Notes under the pieces: generated by a model
The model's input: the letters and a program-made list of their open reading frames with translations, nothing else
Database searches by the model: none
What the model was told of the DNA's origin: nothing
Assembly: GCA_013414705.1 (NCBI GenBank)
Contig: CP058705.1
Span: 3,559,805 to 3,565,151, forward strand
Length of the DNA stretch: 5,347 nucleotides
Reading direction: 5' to 3'
Source: Defluviicoccus sp.
GTDB taxonomy: Bacteria > Pseudomonadota > Alphaproteobacteria > Rhodospirillales > Defluviicoccaceae
Translations under genes and position numbers: made by a program
Part shown: positions 5,195-5,347 of the stretch, piece by piece
Layout of the letters: each line of letters starts with the position of its first letter
Numbering within the stretch: position 1 is the stretch's first letter

Positions 5195-5347
5195 TCAGTT
5201 CCGTTGTCCGAACCGCCCCCGGTCCTCGGGGTTGACCATTGCCCGCAAGACCGCTCGGAAACCTTCGGCCGCGTCTTTGCCCGTCGCGGACCAAGCTTGT
5301 GCAATCCGGGCGGCTTGGCGTTCGGTGAGCGTGCGCGCCAGAGCCTC
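5195..5347 (-). CDS. Unrecognised protein, C-terminal 50 residues
   Basis: An open frame enters from the right edge and ends at TGA 5197-5195. The visible part begins EALARTLTERQAARIAQAWS and ends NPEDRGRFGQRN. It is rich in Ala, Arg and Glu and looks mostly helical, with no cysteine cluster or membrane segment. The codon choice favours G or C at third positions, as in real genes of GC-rich bacteria, and the frame stays open for all 50 codons. I do not recognise the family. Relaxase, mobilisation or plasmid partner proteins often have such helical tails, but nothing here establishes that. The start lies outside the window. It could also be a chance open frame. Confidence 0.45.
   Translation of the reverse strand, partial: EALARTLTERQAARIAQAWSATGKDAAEGFRAVLRAMVNPEDRGRFGQRN

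Overview
The window is a mobile-element graveyard in a moderately GC-rich bacterial replicon. The transposase types (IS5, IS481, ISAs1, IS1595/ISXO2-like) and a bacterial Hint_2 (Hedgehog/intein-like) protein suggest an alphaproteobacterium, plausibly Acetobacteraceae on a plasmid or other accessory region. This taxonomic placement is inference from remembered family resemblance; no search was run.

Layout, left to right. Positions 1-181 (minus) hold the N-terminal part of a frameshifted IS5-family transposase that leaves the window at base 1. Its outer element end may lie near 259. Positions 260-568 have no recognisable gene but contain a strong plus-strand terminator hairpin at 432-462. Positions 573-2822 are an IS481-family element (transposase on minus). 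It is split by a complete ISAs1-family element at 1456-2677 (transposase on plus), which is flanked by a perfect 10-bp target duplication. Positions 2823-3795 (minus) encode a Hint-domain protein of about 320 residues with an AT-rich, unrecognised N-terminal region. The IS481 element sits exactly at its stop codon. Positions 3941-5016 are an IS1595-family element (transposase on plus). From 5195 to the right edge, an unrecognised partial minus-strand gene enters the window.

The insertion history can be read directly. A CTAG site overlapping the stop codon of the Hint gene took an IS481 insertion, and ISAs1 later landed inside the IS481 transposase gene. Removing ISAs1 and one copy of its duplication restores the IS481 frame at that junction.

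All five recognisable genes carry at least one small frameshift (IS5 two, IS481 one, ISAs1 three, Hint one, IS1595 one). Either the locus is decaying, or the underlying assembly has many uncorrected indels. Nothing here works as a pathway. The one gene with potentially novel cargo biology is the Hint protein. I found no tRNA, rRNA, CRISPR array or origin.
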